DNA from: a virus
Strand: one strand, 5' to 3'
Length of the DNA stretch: 23,214 nucleotides
Virus record (IMG/VR): IMGVR_UViG_3300020419_000083
Coordinates: 1-23,214 of that record
Numbering within the stretch: the first letter of the stretch is position 1; each line of letters opens with the position of its first letter. This document shows positions 1-8,601 of this stretch, one piece after another. The position numbers and the translations under genes are program-made. Below the pieces are notes generated by a model. It had not been told where the DNA came from and made no database searches. It worked only from the letters and a program-made list of their open reading frames with translations.

Positions 1-2
1 CA

Positions 3-77
3 TCCATCAAGTATGAATCAAATGAAGGTGGAGACAACAAGTACGAATTCAAAACTGGATTAAAGTACAAGTTCTAA
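3..77 (+). CDS. 3' end of an upstream gene (partial), function unknown
   Basis: Frame 3 is open from the left edge to a TAA at 75-77 and encodes the last 24 residues of a protein. They alternate polar and hydrophobic residues and end in KYKF, as in the last strand of a beta-sheet or beta-barrel protein. A strong terminator follows 25 bases later, which supports this as the true end of a transcription unit. The other forward frame starting at base 1 stops at 61-63 and looks less natural. Too little is visible to name a family. Confidence 0.5.
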   Translation, partial: SIKYESNEGGDNKYEFKTGLKYKF

Positions 78-102
78 ACCTTTATACATAATTACACAAC
101 TG

Positions 103-131
103 AAGAGACCCACCAATAGGGTCTCTTTTTT
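103..131 (+). terminator. Rho-independent terminator
   Basis: A perfect 9-bp stem (AAGAGACCC at 103-111, GGGTCTCTT at 119-127) has a 7-base loop and runs into a T tract at 126-131. It separates the upstream gene from the replication block. Confidence 0.9.
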
Positions 132-145
132 ATTCAACTAAATTT

Positions 146-388
146 ATGCAATACTATGTGAACTGTACACCTCGGCATATGAGAGAAAAAGAGAATATCA
201 ATATTGATGTTCCTACCTCTGATGTCGAGGATTTTCTTTATTATGTTCGTCTCTTAGCAGACGAAAGAAATATTTCATCACGTCGTGCCTTTGGCGAACT
301 TGTCAGAGGTGTTTACCAACAACTTATGGAGAAAGAGTATGACCGTCAAGATCGTAAGAGTCGCCAACGGGGAAGACATAATTGCTGA
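146..388 (+). CDS. Small protein of unknown function upstream of the Sm-like genes
   Basis: This 80-residue frame opens 15 bases after the terminator. I do not recognise it. Residues about 20-63 look helical and amphipathic (DVEDFLYYVRLLADERN, then RRAFGELVRGVYQQL), and the C-terminus is strongly basic and Arg-rich. The last 50 bases overlap the start of the next gene at 339, so the basic tail is read from DNA that also encodes the Sm-like protein in another frame. No clear ribosome binding site precedes the ATG at 146; an in-frame ATG at 179 is an alternative start. Codon use and position suggest a real gene, but the exact ends are uncertain. Confidence 0.55.
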   Translation: MQYYVNCTPRHMREKENINIDVPTSDVEDFLYYVRLLADERNISSRRAFGELVRGVYQQLMEKEYDRQDRKSRQRGRHNC

Positions 389-710
389 TGTTCAAGAAGC
401 ATATCCAAACAAAGAAGTCTATGCTCCTATTGGATACTTCCTTACTAATCCTTATCAGGTTATAGTAGAAGCAACAGCAGAAATGCTCTTTGAAGAAGGC
501 ACTACCGATGAACCACAAAAGATTAATGATCTTAATATGCAACTGTTTCCTTGGATACCTATGTCAGCAGACAAACGTTGTCTAGTTCAGTTGAGTCAGG
601 TTCAAACAATCTACAATCCACACCCAGAGATTCAAAACAAATGGGAAAAATTAACAGAGGCAGATGAAAATGGCACCGATCAAACTGGTGATACTGAGAA
701 ACAATCTTAG
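339..710 (+). CDS. Sm-like (LSm-type) phage protein
   Basis: A 123-residue protein. The N-terminal segment KIVRVANGEDIIADV, followed about 55 residues later by MQLFPWIP and the strand VQLSQVQTIYNPHPEI, has the strand-turn-strand pattern of Sm/LSm beta-barrels. Phage proteins of this type (beginning K[IL]VRLxNGEDIIAD) are common in T4-like cyanophages, and a crystal structure of a cyanophage-like Sm fold has been reported. The ATG at 339 is chosen because GGAG lies 8 bases upstream (328-331); the longer frame from 285 lacks such support. The acidic tail (about residues 105-123) is probably disordered. It overlaps the preceding gene by 50 bases and the next small gene by about 40. Family knowledge suggests RNA or DNA binding as an oligomeric ring, but the partner is unknown. 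Confidence 0.7.
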   Translation: MTVKIVRVANGEDIIADVQEAYPNKEVYAPIGYFLTNPYQVIVEATAEMLFEEGTTDEPQKINDLNMQLFPWIPMSADKRCLVQLSQVQTIYNPHPEIQNKWEKLTEADENGTDQTGDTEKQS

Positions 711-909
711 TTATCTTATGGGAGAAGTTACTGAATTAGATGAAGAACCCTCTTATCTAATTACAGGATGTATGCTAATGGAAGGTGATAAATTTACATC
801 GTTCCCATTACATACAGATCAAAGAGATTGCTTCTTGACATCTGATGTAATTCTGACTATAGTAGATCCATCTAAAGAAGCAATAACCAATTACAAGAAA
901 GCACTGTGA
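670..909 (+). CDS. Second small Sm-like protein
   Basis: A 79-residue protein with IKLVILRNNLSYLMGEV, then PSYLITGCMLMEG and VILTIVDPSKEAITNYK. This is again the bent-sheet order of an LSm barrel: strand 1 KLV, strand 2 MGEV, strand 3 YLITGC, and the last strands VILTIVDPS. Two in-frame starts exist, at 664 and 670. AGAGG (656-660) is only 3 bases from the first but 9 from the second, so 670 is preferred. The stop at 907-909 overlaps the GTG start of gp43 by 4 bases (GTGA), implying translational coupling to the polymerase. Assignment to the Sm fold is from pattern recognition and is less certain than for its neighbour. Confidence 0.6.
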   Translation: MAPIKLVILRNNLSYLMGEVTELDEEPSYLITGCMLMEGDKFTSFPLHTDQRDCFLTSDVILTIVDPSKEAITNYKKAL

Positions 910-3383
910 GCAGATTATACTCTAACGTAACTTTACTAGGTGACTCTATCCTCTGTAGAGGATATGAAAATGGTGATCAAGTATCGTTCAAAGAGATTAT
1001 CAAACCTACATTATTTGTACCATCACCTAAAGGTAAATGGAAATCCTTGACAGGTGAATCAATGACACCTGTAAAACAGGATGGTGCTAAACGTGCAAGA
1101 GAGTTTCTTGAAAAATATAAAGACGTTGATAACTTTGAAGTTCACGGTTATGAACGTTTTGTATATCAATGGATCTCTGACAAATATCCAGGTCAACTTA
1201 AATTTAATATAGATCAAATGAAGATCTATACTATTGATATTGAGGTTGCCTGTGAAAATGGATTCCCTGATGTAGAAGCATCACAAGAGGAAATGCTTTG
1301 TATTTCAATTAAAGATCTTGCAACTGGTAAGTTTATTACTTGGGGAACTCGTGAAGCAAAGGTAGAATCTGAGTATCGTGTGTTCTGGACAGAGCAAGAG
1401 ATGCTTGAGGATTTTGTTAAGTGGTGGTGTTCTAATACACCTGATATTATTACTGGTTGGAATTGTAACCTGTATGATATACCTTATATCTGTCGTCGTA
1501 TAGAACGTGTCTTAGGAGACAAGTGGCAGAAGTCATTGTCACCTTGGAATAAAGTTAATATGAGAGAGGTCTACATCCAAGGACGTAGAAATCTTGCATA
1601 CGATATACTTGGTGTTAGTATCTTAGACTATCTTGATCTCTATAGAAAGTTTACATACACCAACCAAGAGTCATATCGTTTAGAACATATTGCTACAGTA
1701 GAACTAGGTGAAGGTAAATTAGATCACAGTGAGTTTGAAAACTTTAAAGATTTCTATACAGAGCATTGGCAGAAGTTTGTAGAGTATAACCTTAAAGACG
1801 TTGATCTAGTTCATAGATTAGAAAAGAAGATGAAACTTCTTGAACTAGCAGTGACTATGGCATATGATGCCAAGGTAAATTTTGAAGATGTGTATTCTCA
1901 GGTTCGTACTTGGGATACTCTTATATACAACTATCTTAAGGAGAGAAAGATCTGTGTTCCACCTCGTCAAGAAAGTAAAAAGGATGACAAATACGCAGGT
2001 GCGTACGTTAAGGAACCTGTACCTGGGTTATATGATTGGGTGGTTAGTTTCGACCTTAACTCTCTGTACCCTCATCTCATTATGGAATATAACATTTCAC
2101 CAGAGACTTTGGTTCCCACTAGATACCCAAGTATCAGTGTTGACAAAATCTTAAATGATGAGATCACTATTGATAGTGAGTATTGTGTTGCTGCTAATGG
2201 AGCACAGTATAGGAAAGACATCCACGGTTTCTTACCTCAGATGATGCAAAAGATCTACGATGAACGTAAGATCTATAAAAAGAAAATGCTTATCGCCAAG
2301 TCTCAATATGAGAAGACAGGTAACAAAGCACTACAAGCAGACATATCTGCTTTCAACAATATCCAAATGGCACGTAAGATTCAACTTAACAGTGCTTATG
2401 GTGCTATCGGAAATCAATACTTCCGATACTTTAATATTGCTAATGCCGAGGCAATTACATTGTCTGGACAGTTATCTATCCGTTGGATAGAAAACAAAAT
2501 GAACTCTTACATTAACAAAATTTTAAAAACTAAGGAGACTGATTATGTTATTGCTTCTGATACCGATTCCATTTATCTTAATTTGGGTCCTCTGGTTAAA
2601 ACTATATTCAAGGGCAGAGAGACAAGCGATAAAAGCATTCTCAGGTTCCTTGAAAAGGTGTGTGATGTGGAACTTGAAAAGTATATTGAGAATTCTTATG
2701 AAGCGTTGGCAACCACTGTAAACGCATACGATCAAAAGATGTTTATGAAGCGAGAGAACATCGCTAACAAAGGCATCTGGACTGCTAAGAAGAGATACAT
2801 TCTCAACGTATGGAATAGTGAAGGTGTTCAGTATGCTGAACCTAAACTAAAGATGATGGGTATCGAAGCAGTTAAATCATCTACTCCTTCTGCTTGTCGT
2901 ACAGCAATTAAAGATGCACTGAAAGTTATTATGAACGGTAGTGAGTCTGATGTACAACAATTTGTAGGAGACTTTAGACAGAAGTTTGAAAGTATGCCAC
3001 CAGAAGATATTGCATTCCCTCGTGGATGTAATGGGGTTGGCAAATTCTCAAACCCTGTTACAATATATGGTAAGGGAACTCCTATTCACGTACGTGGTGC
3101 TTTACTATATAATTTCCACGCGAAGAAAACTAAGATCACACACAAGTATCCTCTCATACAAGAGGGAGAGAAAGTAAAGTTCATTTATCTTCGACGACCA
3201 AATAAGATTAACGAAAACGTTATCTCATTCTTCCAAACATTACCAAAAGAGTTTGGACTTGACAAATACATAGATTTTGATCTACAATTCCAGAAGAGTT
3301 TCCTTGATCCTTTACAGGTAATTATGGATACTATTAATTGGAAAGCAGAAAAAATCGCTACCCTAGAAGACCTTTTTGTATGA
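906..3383 (+). CDS. 43: DNA polymerase gp43 (family B, T4 type)
   Basis: The replicative polymerase with proofreading exonuclease, 825 residues (T4 gp43 is about 900). Exonuclease motifs visible: Exo I DIE at 111-113, Exo II in GWNCNLYD with D191, Exo III YNLKD at 294-298. Polymerase motifs: A DLNSLYP with D383, [10 protein letters not shown] at 491-499, C DTDS at 552-555. All catalytic acidic residues are present, so it should be active in both functions. The start is GTG at 906, overlapping the previous stop; the N-terminus [19 protein letters not shown] aligns with the T4 start region. The stop overlaps uvsX by 4 bases (ATGA). It should act at the fork with the clamp, helicase gp41 and primase gp61, the latter two also in this window. 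Confidence 0.98.
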   Translation: MSRLYSNVTLLGDSILCRGYENGDQVSFKEIIKPTLFVPSPKGKWKSLTGESMTPVKQDGAKRAREFLEKYKDVDNFEVHGYERFVYQWISDKYPGQLKFNIDQMKIYTIDIEVACENGFPDVEASQEEMLCISIKDLATGKFITWGTREAKVESEYRVFWTEQEMLEDFVKWWCSNTPDIITGWNCNLYDIPYICRRIERVLGDKWQKSLSPWNKVNMREVYIQGRRNLAYDILGVSILDYLDLYRKFTYTNQESYRLEHIATVELGEGKLDHSEFENFKDFYTEHWQKFVEYNLKDVDLVHRLEKKMKLLELAVTMAYDAKVNFEDVYSQVRTWDTLIYNYLKERKICVPPRQESKKDDKYAGAYVKEPVPGLYDWVVSFDLNSLYPHLIMEYNISPETLVPTRYPSISVDKILNDEITIDSEYCVAANGAQYRKDIHGFLPQMMQKIYDERKIYKKKMLIAKSQYEKTGNKALQADISAFNNIQMARKIQLNSAYGAIGNQYFRYFNIANAEAITLSGQLSIRWIENKMNSYINKILKTKETDYVIASDTDSIYLNLGPLVKTIFKGRETSDKSILRFLEKVCDVELEKYIENSYEALATTVNAYDQKMFMKRENIANKGIWTAKKRYILNVWNSEGVQYAEPKLKMMGIEAVKSSTPSACRTAIKDALKVIMNGSESDVQQFVGDFRQKFESMPPEDIAFPRGCNGVGKFSNPVTIYGKGTPIHVRGALLYNFHAKKTKITHKYPLIQEGEKVKFIYLRRPNKINENVISFFQTLPKEFGLDKYIDFDLQFQKSFLDPLQVIMDTINWKAEKIATLEDLFV

Positions 3384-4396
3384 CATCAGCATTTTTTAAA
3401 GACATCATCAGCGACATTGGAAACGAATACGCAGGTGTTGTATCAGATGGAGTATCAGCAGGAGACGTTGCGTCTTTTGTAGATACAGGCAGTTACATCT
3501 TTAATGCCCTAGTAAGTGGTTCCATTAATGGTGGTATCCCTTCAAACAAAATCACTGCTATTGCAGGTGAGAGTAGTACAGGTAAAACTTTCTTCACTCT
3601 TAGTGTTGTGAAGAGTTTCCTAGAAAGAAATCCAGACGCAGGTTGCATTTACTTTGAATCTGAATCTGCATTATCTAAAGATATGATTGAGTCTAGGAAC
3701 ATTCCATCAGATCGTATGGTCTTAGTTCCTGTTACAACAGTTCAAGAGTTTAGAACTCAATCATTAAGAATTGTTGACAAATATTTAGAACAACCAGAGG
3801 CAGAACGTAAACCATTAATGTTTGTTCTCGACTCTCTTGGTATGCTTTCAACATCTAAAGAAGTACAAGACTCCTCTGATGGAAAGGATACTAGAGATAT
3901 GACTCGTGCTCAAGTTGTGAAAGCAATTTTTAGAGTTCTTACTCTTAAGTTGGGTAAAGCAAATATACCTATGATTGTCACAAACCATACATATGATGTA
4001 GTGGGTGCCTATGTACCTACAAAAGAAATGGGCGGTGGTTCTGGTTTAAAATATGCAGCATCGACTATCATCTATCTTGCTAAGTCAAAAGAGAAGGATG
4101 GTAAAGATGTAATCGGAAACATCATTAGATGTGAAACGAAGAAATCTAGGTTTACAAAAGAAAATGTTAAAATTGCTACACGTCTTTACTACGATGAACG
4201 TGGACTTGACCGTTACTACGGACTACTGGAGTTGGGTGAGAAATATGGAGTTTTTAAACGTAAGGGGAACCGTATTGATCTTGGGGATTCTAGCGTTTAT
4301 CCTTCTGCTATTCTCAAAGACCCTGACAAATACTTCACCCCCGAAATAATGGAAGCATTAGACAAGGCAGCATACCAAGAATTTGCATACGGATAG
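3380..4396 (+). CDS. uvsX: UvsX RecA-like recombinase
   Basis: A 338-residue strand-exchange ATPase of the T4 UvsX/RecA family, used in recombination-dependent replication and repair. Walker A is GESSTGKT at 63-70, Walker B MFVLD at 147-151, and YFESESAL at 91-98 supplies the acidic catalytic region. [12 protein letters not shown] further on resembles the loop 2 DNA-binding region of RecA homologues. The ATG at 3380 overlaps the gp43 stop (ATGA); an in-frame extension back to 3338 lies inside gp43 and is unlikely. The stop shares its last base with the GTG of the next gene. Adjacency to gp43 is typical of T4-like cyanophages. Confidence 0.96.
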   Translation: MTSAFFKDIISDIGNEYAGVVSDGVSAGDVASFVDTGSYIFNALVSGSINGGIPSNKITAIAGESSTGKTFFTLSVVKSFLERNPDAGCIYFESESALSKDMIESRNIPSDRMVLVPVTTVQEFRTQSLRIVDKYLEQPEAERKPLMFVLDSLGMLSTSKEVQDSSDGKDTRDMTRAQVVKAIFRVLTLKLGKANIPMIVTNHTYDVVGAYVPTKEMGGGSGLKYAASTIIYLAKSKEKDGKDVIGNIIRCETKKSRFTKENVKIATRLYYDERGLDRYYGLLELGEKYGVFKRKGNRIDLGDSSVYPSAILKDPDKYFTPEIMEALDKAAYQEFAYG

Positions 4397-4977
4397 TGGA
4401 ATTAAGAGATTACATCCAAATCTATGACTATACGTTATCTACAACTGTTTGTAAAAACATTGTTAGGTTATTTTCTAGTCAGGTTCACGAAGAGGTAGAC
4501 CAAAAAGGTATGCCTAAGTTTCGTCAATTCAACATCACACAAGCAATAGATGACAATGAGCATAATCTCAATGTCTCTCCTTGGTCTGAGTGGGGATTGA
4601 TACAGAATGCTTTGATTGAATCATCACATCACTATGTCCAAAAATATATGGAGGATGTAGATTGTAAACCATACTTCCCTATCAAATCTGCTCTTGAACA
4701 ATTCAGAGTCAAGAAATATGAGAAGGGAACTGATGATCGTTTTGATAAACACGTTGATGTAGGAGACCACGCATCTGCTCGTAGGTTCTTATCAATGTTC
4801 TGGTATCTAAATGATGTCAGTGAAGGTGGTGAAACCGTTTTTGATAATGGTCCCACAATTAAACCAAAAGAAGGTAGACTTGTTATGTTCCCTCCTTTAT
4901 GGTTATACCCACATCAGGGTAAACGTACTATATCTGATGATAAATTCATCGTGAGTTCTTACACACATTATGTCTAA
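4396..4977 (+). CDS. 2OG-Fe(II) oxygenase, prolyl 4-hydroxylase type
   Basis: A 193-residue dioxygenase. The iron triad is visible as H119-x-D121 (KHVDVGDH) and H173 (YPHQGKR), with K183 in the right place to bind 2-oxoglutarate. The jelly-roll core reads FLSMFWYLNDVSEGGETVF, a pattern strongly typical of the P4H family. The start is GTG at 4396, sharing one base with the uvsX stop; the end overlaps gp41 by 8 bases. Such oxygenases are recurrent in cyanophage replication modules; the substrate (protein proline, another side chain, or nucleic acid) is not known. It is one of two unrelated-looking 2OG oxygenases within 3 kb. Confidence 0.88.
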   Translation: MELRDYIQIYDYTLSTTVCKNIVRLFSSQVHEEVDQKGMPKFRQFNITQAIDDNEHNLNVSPWSEWGLIQNALIESSHHYVQKYMEDVDCKPYFPIKSALEQFRVKKYEKGTDDRFDKHVDVGDHASARRFLSMFWYLNDVSEGGETVFDNGPTIKPKEGRLVMFPPLWLYPHQGKRTISDDKFIVSSYTHYV

Positions 4978-6328
4978 TCTTGAATCTTTAATTTTATCAT
5001 CATTATTTTATAATGAAAAATATACTCGTAAAGTTCTTCCACATATTAAAGGAGAATACTTTGAAGATATTAATAACAAAATAATATATGAAGAGACTTC
5101 AAAATATTTTGTAAGTTATGATGGTCTTCCTACTAAAGAAGCATTACACATTGAACTGGAAACTCGTAAAGATCTTACGGATGACCAGTCTAAGACGATA
5201 GAAAATTCTATTTCTAATTTTGAAGAATCACCACACGATATAAATTGGTTGGTTGATTCAACAGAGAAGTGGTGTCGTGATCGTGCAATCTATAATGCTT
5301 TATTAGAATCAATTCAAATTGCAGATGGAGAAAAGAAAGCAGGTAGAGATTCTATCCCATCTTTACTCACAGATGCCCTTGCTGTAAGTTTTGATAACTC
5401 TGTTGGACACGACTACATTGATGATGCTGATGATAGATTTGATTTCTATCATAGAAAAGAAGAGAAGATACCTTTCGATATTTCTATGTTAAATAAAATA
5501 ACTAAAGGTGGTTTAAGTAAGAAGACATTGAACATCGCACTGGCAGGAACTGGTGTTGGTAAGTCATTGTTTATGTGTCACGCAGCATCATCACATTTAA
5601 TGCAAGGATATAATGTTCTTTACATTACTTGTGAAATGGCAGAGGAAAAGATTGCTGAACGTATTGATGCAAACCTTTTAAATGTAAATGTACAACAGTT
5701 AGAAACATTACCTAAAGTAATGTATGATAATAAGATGACAAAGGTTGCAGAGAAAACACAAGGTCGTTTAATTGTAAAAGAATATCCAACTGCTTCAGCA
5801 CACGTAGGTCATTTCAAATCTCTACTACAAGAGTTAGCAATCAAAAAGTCTTTTACTCCTGACGTAGTGTTTATAGATTACTTAAATATCTGTGCATCTG
5901 CTAGATATAAAGGAGCAATAGTTAATTCTTACACTTATGTTAAAGCAATCGCTGAAGAACTCCGTGGTCTTGCTGCTGAGTGCAACCTTCCTATCATTAG
6001 TGCTACTCAAACTACTAGATCAGGTTACGGTAATTCAGACGTGGAACTTACCGACACTTCTGAATCTTTTGGTCTTCCTGCAACTGCTGACTTTATGTTT
6101 GCTCTTATCTCTAGCGAAGACTTGGAAGCGAACGGTCAAATAATGATCAAGCAATTAAAGAATAGATACAATGATCCTACAATGAACAAAAGATTTGTTG
6201 TGGGTATTGACAGAGGGAAGATGAGACTGTATGATTGTGAACAGCAGGAAAATATTATAGATCCTGGTCACAATGGTGAGGAAACACCTAAACTTCAACC
6301 AACATTATTTACTGATTTTAAAGTATGA
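4970..6328 (+). CDS. 41: Replicative DNA helicase gp41 (DnaB type)
   Basis: A 452-residue hexameric 5'-3' helicase of the DnaB/RecA fold (T4 gp41 is about 475). Walker A is GTGVGKS at 193-199; Walker B is DVVFIDYLN with D303; YITCEMAEEKIAERIDA at about 218-234 matches the DnaB motif following Walker A. Helicase motif H4 is suggested by DFMFALISSEDL, with RYNDPTMNKRFVVGID near the end. The N-terminal helical domain (about 1-150) fits the primase-interacting collar. Its partner primase gp61 lies about 9 kb downstream, separated by the late-type block. The ATG is inside the oxygenase stop region, an 8-base overlap. Confidence 0.95.
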   Translation: MSNLESLILSSLFYNEKYTRKVLPHIKGEYFEDINNKIIYEETSKYFVSYDGLPTKEALHIELETRKDLTDDQSKTIENSISNFEESPHDINWLVDSTEKWCRDRAIYNALLESIQIADGEKKAGRDSIPSLLTDALAVSFDNSVGHDYIDDADDRFDFYHRKEEKIPFDISMLNKITKGGLSKKTLNIALAGTGVGKSLFMCHAASSHLMQGYNVLYITCEMAEEKIAERIDANLLNVNVQQLETLPKVMYDNKMTKVAEKTQGRLIVKEYPTASAHVGHFKSLLQELAIKKSFTPDVVFIDYLNICASARYKGAIVNSYTYVKAIAEELRGLAAECNLPIISATQTTRSGYGNSDVELTDTSESFGLPATADFMFALISSEDLEANGQIMIKQLKNRYNDPTMNKRFVVGIDRGKMRLYDCEQQENIIDPGHNGEETPKLQPTLFTDFKV

Positions 6329-6822
6329 CTTCTACACCAGACCCAATGCCTCAAGATTTTAAGGGGTTCGCATCACCTGCTGCTAAGAAAATGAAGGATC
6401 GTCCAAAGCAAGAGAAGTTTGATATTGATCTTGATAAGTACACAGACTTCGTTGATTTGGTAACATCCGATGCAAGTAAGAGTTATGAATCTCTAATAGA
6501 AAGGTACGAGGAACTACATAAAGAAGGGTGTAAAATAGAAAGACTCGATACCGCAGCATCAGGATTGGTTGCAGAAGCGGGAGAGTTTATGGAACTTGTC
6601 AAGAAAATCAAATTTCAAGGTAAACCTTGGAACGATGATGTTAAAGACCACCTTGTTACAGAACTCGGAGACATAATGTGGTATGCTGCACAAGCAGCAA
6701 TGGCATTAGATGAACGTCTTGCAGAGATAATCTTCCGTAATACAGTGAAACTTGCATCTCGCTATCCAGAGGGAGAGTTTTCTATAGAACGTTCAGAGCA
6801 ACGTAAGGAAGGTGATAGATAA
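6325..6822 (+). CDS. mazG: MazG-like nucleotide pyrophosphohydrolase
   Basis: A 165-residue all-alpha NTP pyrophosphatase. The metal-binding motif is seen as EAGEFME at 84-90 (ExxE) and ELGD at 113-116 (ExxD). The basic linker KKIKFQGKPW between them is typical of cyanophage MazG. The first 50 residues are polar and probably flexible. The ATG overlaps the gp41 stop (ATGA). A role in clearing ppGpp was long suggested, but published work on a cyanophage MazG found it preferred (deoxy)GTP and (deoxy)CTP and did not cleave the alarmone, so a role in recycling host nucleotides for phage DNA is the better inference. Confidence 0.92.
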   Translation: MTSTPDPMPQDFKGFASPAAKKMKDRPKQEKFDIDLDKYTDFVDLVTSDASKSYESLIERYEELHKEGCKIERLDTAASGLVAEAGEFMELVKKIKFQGKPWNDDVKDHLVTELGDIMWYAAQAAMALDERLAEIIFRNTVKLASRYPEGEFSIERSEQRKEGDR

Positions 6823-6838
6823 ACCACAACTGGAGAAA

Positions 6839-7144
6839 ATGACTAATTTTCCTTTATCAGATATAAAACCAAAGGTTAAAGTACCTGGGGTAGGGAGTTT
6901 CTACACTAAACAAGAAGTAGAACTCTTATTAAAAAAGACATTAGAAGAAGCAAGAAAGATAGATGAAGAATCTATGCGTAAACATAACAGAGACGCAACT
7001 GTTATTAGTATGATTCTTGGGTTCACAACACTAGCACTATTTTTAGATGGTACATTAAGATTACTAGGTGTCATTCCACCTTTTATGGGGATTGATATTG
7101 ATGTTATAGATAAGATAGTGGAGATAGTAAGAAGCAGAATCTAA
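6839..7144 (+). CDS. Small membrane-associated protein, unknown
   Basis: A 101-residue protein from the ATG at 6839, which has GGAG at 6832-6835, four bases upstream. An in-frame GTG at 6812 inside mazG has its purine run too close to use well. Residues about 28-52 form a charged helix (KQEVELLLKKTLEEARKIDEE), followed by ISMILGFTTLALFLDGTLRLLGVIPPFMGI, a likely single membrane segment. The tail returns to a helix (DVIDKIVEIVRSRI). I do not recognise the family. It is one base from the next gene, so it belongs to the same transcript. Confidence 0.7.
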   Translation: MTNFPLSDIKPKVKVPGVGSFYTKQEVELLLKKTLEEARKIDEESMRKHNRDATVISMILGFTTLALFLDGTLRLLGVIPPFMGIDIDVIDKIVEIVRSRI

Positions 7145-7690
7145 ATGACAGTTTATGTTGGTGGTGGACAACCAGTATTTGAGTTTATACTACCCGATGA
7201 ATGTATTGAAGAAGCAAACAATGTTATTGATGACTGGTTGAAGTTAGATAAACCATCACCAGAAGCATCTAATGTTGTTGCACGTCAAACTGATTGGAAT
7301 ATGAAGATGCCTAAGTGTGAATCATATGTCAATCTATGCTGTAAAATGATTGCTAACCTGATATACAATGCAGGTGGCAGAGTTTATGGTGGGTTGAATG
7401 ATGGAACCACAGACGTAGAATATTTTGCTAAAGATATATGGGGTGCAGACTATAAAGAGGGAGACTATGTGAAACCACACTGTCATTTCCCTGCTGATTT
7501 TGCTGCTGTTGGATATTTAAAGATAGAAGATGGTGCATCACCTATAATATTTGATGGACGCAATCCATACTATGTGTCAGCAAGACAACTATTAATATTT
7601 GATGCAAAGATGCAACACGAAGTGCCAGTTACGTCAGCAGGAAGACGTTGTTTTGCTATGAATTTATATAAAAAGGAAGGTACCTTCTAA
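7145..7690 (+). CDS. Second 2OG-Fe(II) oxygenase-like protein
   Basis: A 181-residue protein. GDYVKPHCHFPADFAAVGYLKI (about 106-127) and, 25 residues later, LLIFDAKMQHEVPVTSAGRRCFAMNLY fit the HxH...H pattern of the 2OG-FeII_Oxy_5-like phage family: iron ligands H112, H114 and H158, with R167 or R168 for 2-oxoglutarate. SPIIFDGRNPYYV occupies the usual 'dPR' strand. It differs from the P4H-type gene at 4396 in both sequence and motif form. The ATG directly abuts the previous stop. The 3' end includes the palindrome GAAGGTACCTTC and a late-type CTAAATA box that straddles the stop codon. Substrate unknown. Confidence 0.75.
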   Translation: MTVYVGGGQPVFEFILPDECIEEANNVIDDWLKLDKPSPEASNVVARQTDWNMKMPKCESYVNLCCKMIANLIYNAGGRVYGGLNDGTTDVEYFAKDIWGADYKEGDYVKPHCHFPADFAAVGYLKIEDGASPIIFDGRNPYYVSARQLLIFDAKMQHEVPVTSAGRRCFAMNLYKKEGTF

Positions 7691-7693
7691 ATA
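7687..7693 (+). promoter_or_regulatory. T4-late-type promoter box CTAAATA
   Basis: CTAAATA overlaps the stop codon of the oxygenase gene and precedes the first gene of the late-type block (ATG 7707) by 13 bases. T4-like cyanophages use NATAAATA or CTAAATA as the late -10 element read by gp55. No -35 is expected for this class. Confidence 0.55.
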
Positions 7694-7706
7694 GTAAAAA
7701 AGGTCG

Positions 7707-8600
7707 ATGGCACAAGATCAAGGAACTCAGTTTGAATGGTGTGTATTGCACACTGCGTATAGTCGTCTTAGTAATCCAGAAGTTTTATCTAGTACACAAC
7801 TAACAACTAAAGGAGATGCTCAAACAAATTGGAATAAAGCAGACAGTACAGTACAAAAAGACTCTGTAAAAATAATAGATAAACTTGCAAAGACCTTATC
7901 TACTAATGAAAGTTTAAAATTCTATGCTTCATTTCAGAAGATGGGTTCGGGAAGTAAATCTGATATAGTTTTTTATAAAAGTGGTAAGATATATCAATGC
8001 TCTATGAAATATGGAAACTCTTTTCAACTTAGTAGTTCAATGATAGAGACTAATATAACTGCACTCACTGATATATTTAAAAAGATTTCTAGAGGTAAAG
8101 GTGCAAGCAGCGATGGCACTACGTTAAGTAATATTCAAAGGGTAATTAATGATGTGGAAGCATTCTTTCCTAATAAATATATGACAAGTAATGATATTGA
8201 CTCATTAGTTAAACACAATCCGAATGCAGCAGCACTAGAAGAAAGATTGATAGAAATCATAGGAACTAAAGGTAAAGATGGTGTCGGATCAGTCTATGAT
8301 GAATTTAGATGTGCTTTTGTAGAAGAATCAATTACAGGAAAAATGACATTAAAAGGAAAACCTCTTCAAATAGCGACACATATACTAACAGAAAAAGGTA
8401 TAAGACCAATCACTAAGAAATTAGTACACGAGTTTTGTGCAATAGTTAATCCAAGATTCTCTAAAAAGAAACAAGGTACATTCCCAAAGTCAAGACAACT
8501 GGGTAAGGGTGTTCAAGGTCCTAAAGAGTTAGTTCCTGCCAGTCTACAAGGTGTCACACAATATAACCCAGTAATCAGATTAGATGTTAAACTAGGATAG
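7707..8600 (+). CDS. PD-(D/E)XK-like nuclease candidate, late block
   Basis: A 297-residue protein. SDIVF followed by a turn and YQCSMKYG (about residues 84-102) resembles the D...(E/Q)xK core of PD-(D/E)XK nucleases: D85, and K at the end of the next strand with S or Q replacing the usual acid. An upstream helix GTQFEWCVLHTAY holds a plausible first acidic residue. QLSSSMIETN after the core and AFVEESITGKMTLKGKP near residue 210 are shared with a broad set of uncharacterised phage proteins that I remember as carrying a QLMSGG-like and EA[AM]TG motif. AAGG lies upstream of the ATG. It could instead be a structural protein with a degenerate fold. Two bases separate its stop from the next gene, suggesting they act together. 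Confidence 0.55.
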   Translation: MAQDQGTQFEWCVLHTAYSRLSNPEVLSSTQLTTKGDAQTNWNKADSTVQKDSVKIIDKLAKTLSTNESLKFYASFQKMGSGSKSDIVFYKSGKIYQCSMKYGNSFQLSSSMIETNITALTDIFKKISRGKGASSDGTTLSNIQRVINDVEAFFPNKYMTSNDIDSLVKHNPNAAALEERLIEIIGTKGKDGVGSVYDEFRCAFVEESITGKMTLKGKPLQIATHILTEKGIRPITKKLVHEFCAIVNPRFSKKKQGTFPKSRQLGKGVQGPKELVPASLQGVTQYNPVIRLDVKLG

Positions 8601-8601
8601 T

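Noticed and set aside
7676-7687. 12-base palindrome GAAGGTACCTTC
   Set aside because: It has no loop and no T tract and lies within the last codons of a gene; a similar GGTACCTT at 13145 is too short to call a repeat family.
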